Assembly: GCA_947454585.1 (NCBI GenBank)
Contig: CANGML010000132.1
Span: 1-5,355 of the forward strand
DNA: 5,355 bases
Origin: Comamonadaceae bacterium
Lineage (GTDB): Bacteria > Pseudomonadota > Gammaproteobacteria > Burkholderiales > Burkholderiaceae_C
Direction: 5' to 3'
The notes beneath the pieces are model-generated. The model was not told the DNA's origin and ran no database searches. It saw only the letters and a list, made by a program, of their open reading frames with translations. Numbering within the stretch: position 1 is the first letter of the stretch; every line of letters begins with the position of its first letter. Shown piece after piece: positions 5,304 to 5,355 of this stretch. The position numbers and the translations under genes are program-made.

Positions 5304-5355
5304 TCGGGAGAGACTGCCAACGCCACCGCGTGCTGGGCAGCGCCGAAGGAGCAAC
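5304..5355 (+). ncRNA. Glycine riboswitch aptamer, 5' part (cut by the window end)
   Basis: The bases contain the two signature blocks of the glycine riboswitch in the right order: CGGGAGAGAC (5305-5314), whose GGGAGAG forms the 5' strand of stem P1, and GCCGAAGGAGCAAC (5342-5355), the conserved ligand-pocket segment. Between them CTGCC (5314-5318) pairs with GGCAG (5336-5340) to close an intervening hairpin whose variable loop spans 5319-5335. The 3' P1 strand (usually CTCTCAGG-like), any second aptamer and the expression platform lie beyond the window. In proteobacteria this element usually switches on glycine cleavage (gcvT operon) or controls glycine transport when glycine is abundant, so the next gene downstream is probably of that kind. 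This identification rests on consensus motifs recognised by eye. Confidence 0.9.

Noticed and set aside
1..5355. CRISPR arrays, tRNA/rRNA genes, insertion sequences, phage or defence genes
   Set aside because: No regularly spaced repeats, cloverleaf signatures, terminal inverted repeats, transposase or defence-domain motifs were seen on either strand. The genes are all housekeeping or catabolic families.

Overview
The window looks like chromosomal DNA of a betaproteobacterium, most probably in the Comamonadaceae/Burkholderiales. The clues are an XdhB-XdhC pair, a Bug/TctC-type periplasmic binding protein divergent from a LysR regulator, a moderately GC-rich composition with many TTG/CAA/GGC codons, and a glycine riboswitch leader. 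Family placement is inference; no rRNA or other phylogenetic marker is present. Coding density is very high and no stretch over 300 bases lacks a gene.

Layout. (1) Positions 1-1214, plus strand: the last 122 codons of the molybdenum-binding subunit of xanthine dehydrogenase (xdhB), then, after 8 bases, its cofactor-insertion chaperone xdhC. This is the end of a purine-catabolism (hypoxanthine/xanthine to urate) operon. (2) Positions 1233-2968, minus strand: a PPK2-family polyphosphate:nucleotide phosphotransferase lies convergent to xdhC with an 18-base gap, and a LysR-type regulator lies 32 bases upstream of it. (3) Positions 2969-3076: a 108-base AT-rich divergent control region with a LysR-type dyad, a plausible promoter and a clear ribosome binding site. 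(4) Positions 3077-5264, plus strand: a secreted Bug-family solute-binding protein and an M20D amidohydrolase of the hippurate hydrolase/aminoacylase type, separated by one base and almost certainly co-transcribed. (5) Positions 5265-5355: a short intergenic stretch holding the 5' part of a glycine riboswitch aptamer, cut by the window end. The gene it controls is outside; glycine cleavage (gcvT) or glycine transport genes are the usual targets.

How the parts work together. The LysR protein probably senses a small carboxylated ligand and controls the divergent Bug-amidohydrolase pair. The Bug protein would capture an organic acid or N-acyl amino acid in the periplasm, and the cytoplasmic amidohydrolase would split an N-acyl/aroyl amino acid into acid plus amino acid. 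No TctA/TctB membrane permease is encoded here, so the binding protein is an orphan within this view. If the amidohydrolase substrate is an N-acylglycine such as hippurate, the released glycine would be the ligand of the riboswitch next door. That link is speculative, because the riboswitch may simply belong to an unrelated downstream operon.

No mobile element, CRISPR array, tRNA or rRNA was seen. The gene families are all known; the less ordinary points are the partial glycine riboswitch, the well-placed LysR dyad, and an 18-bp perfect palindrome inside the start of xdhC.
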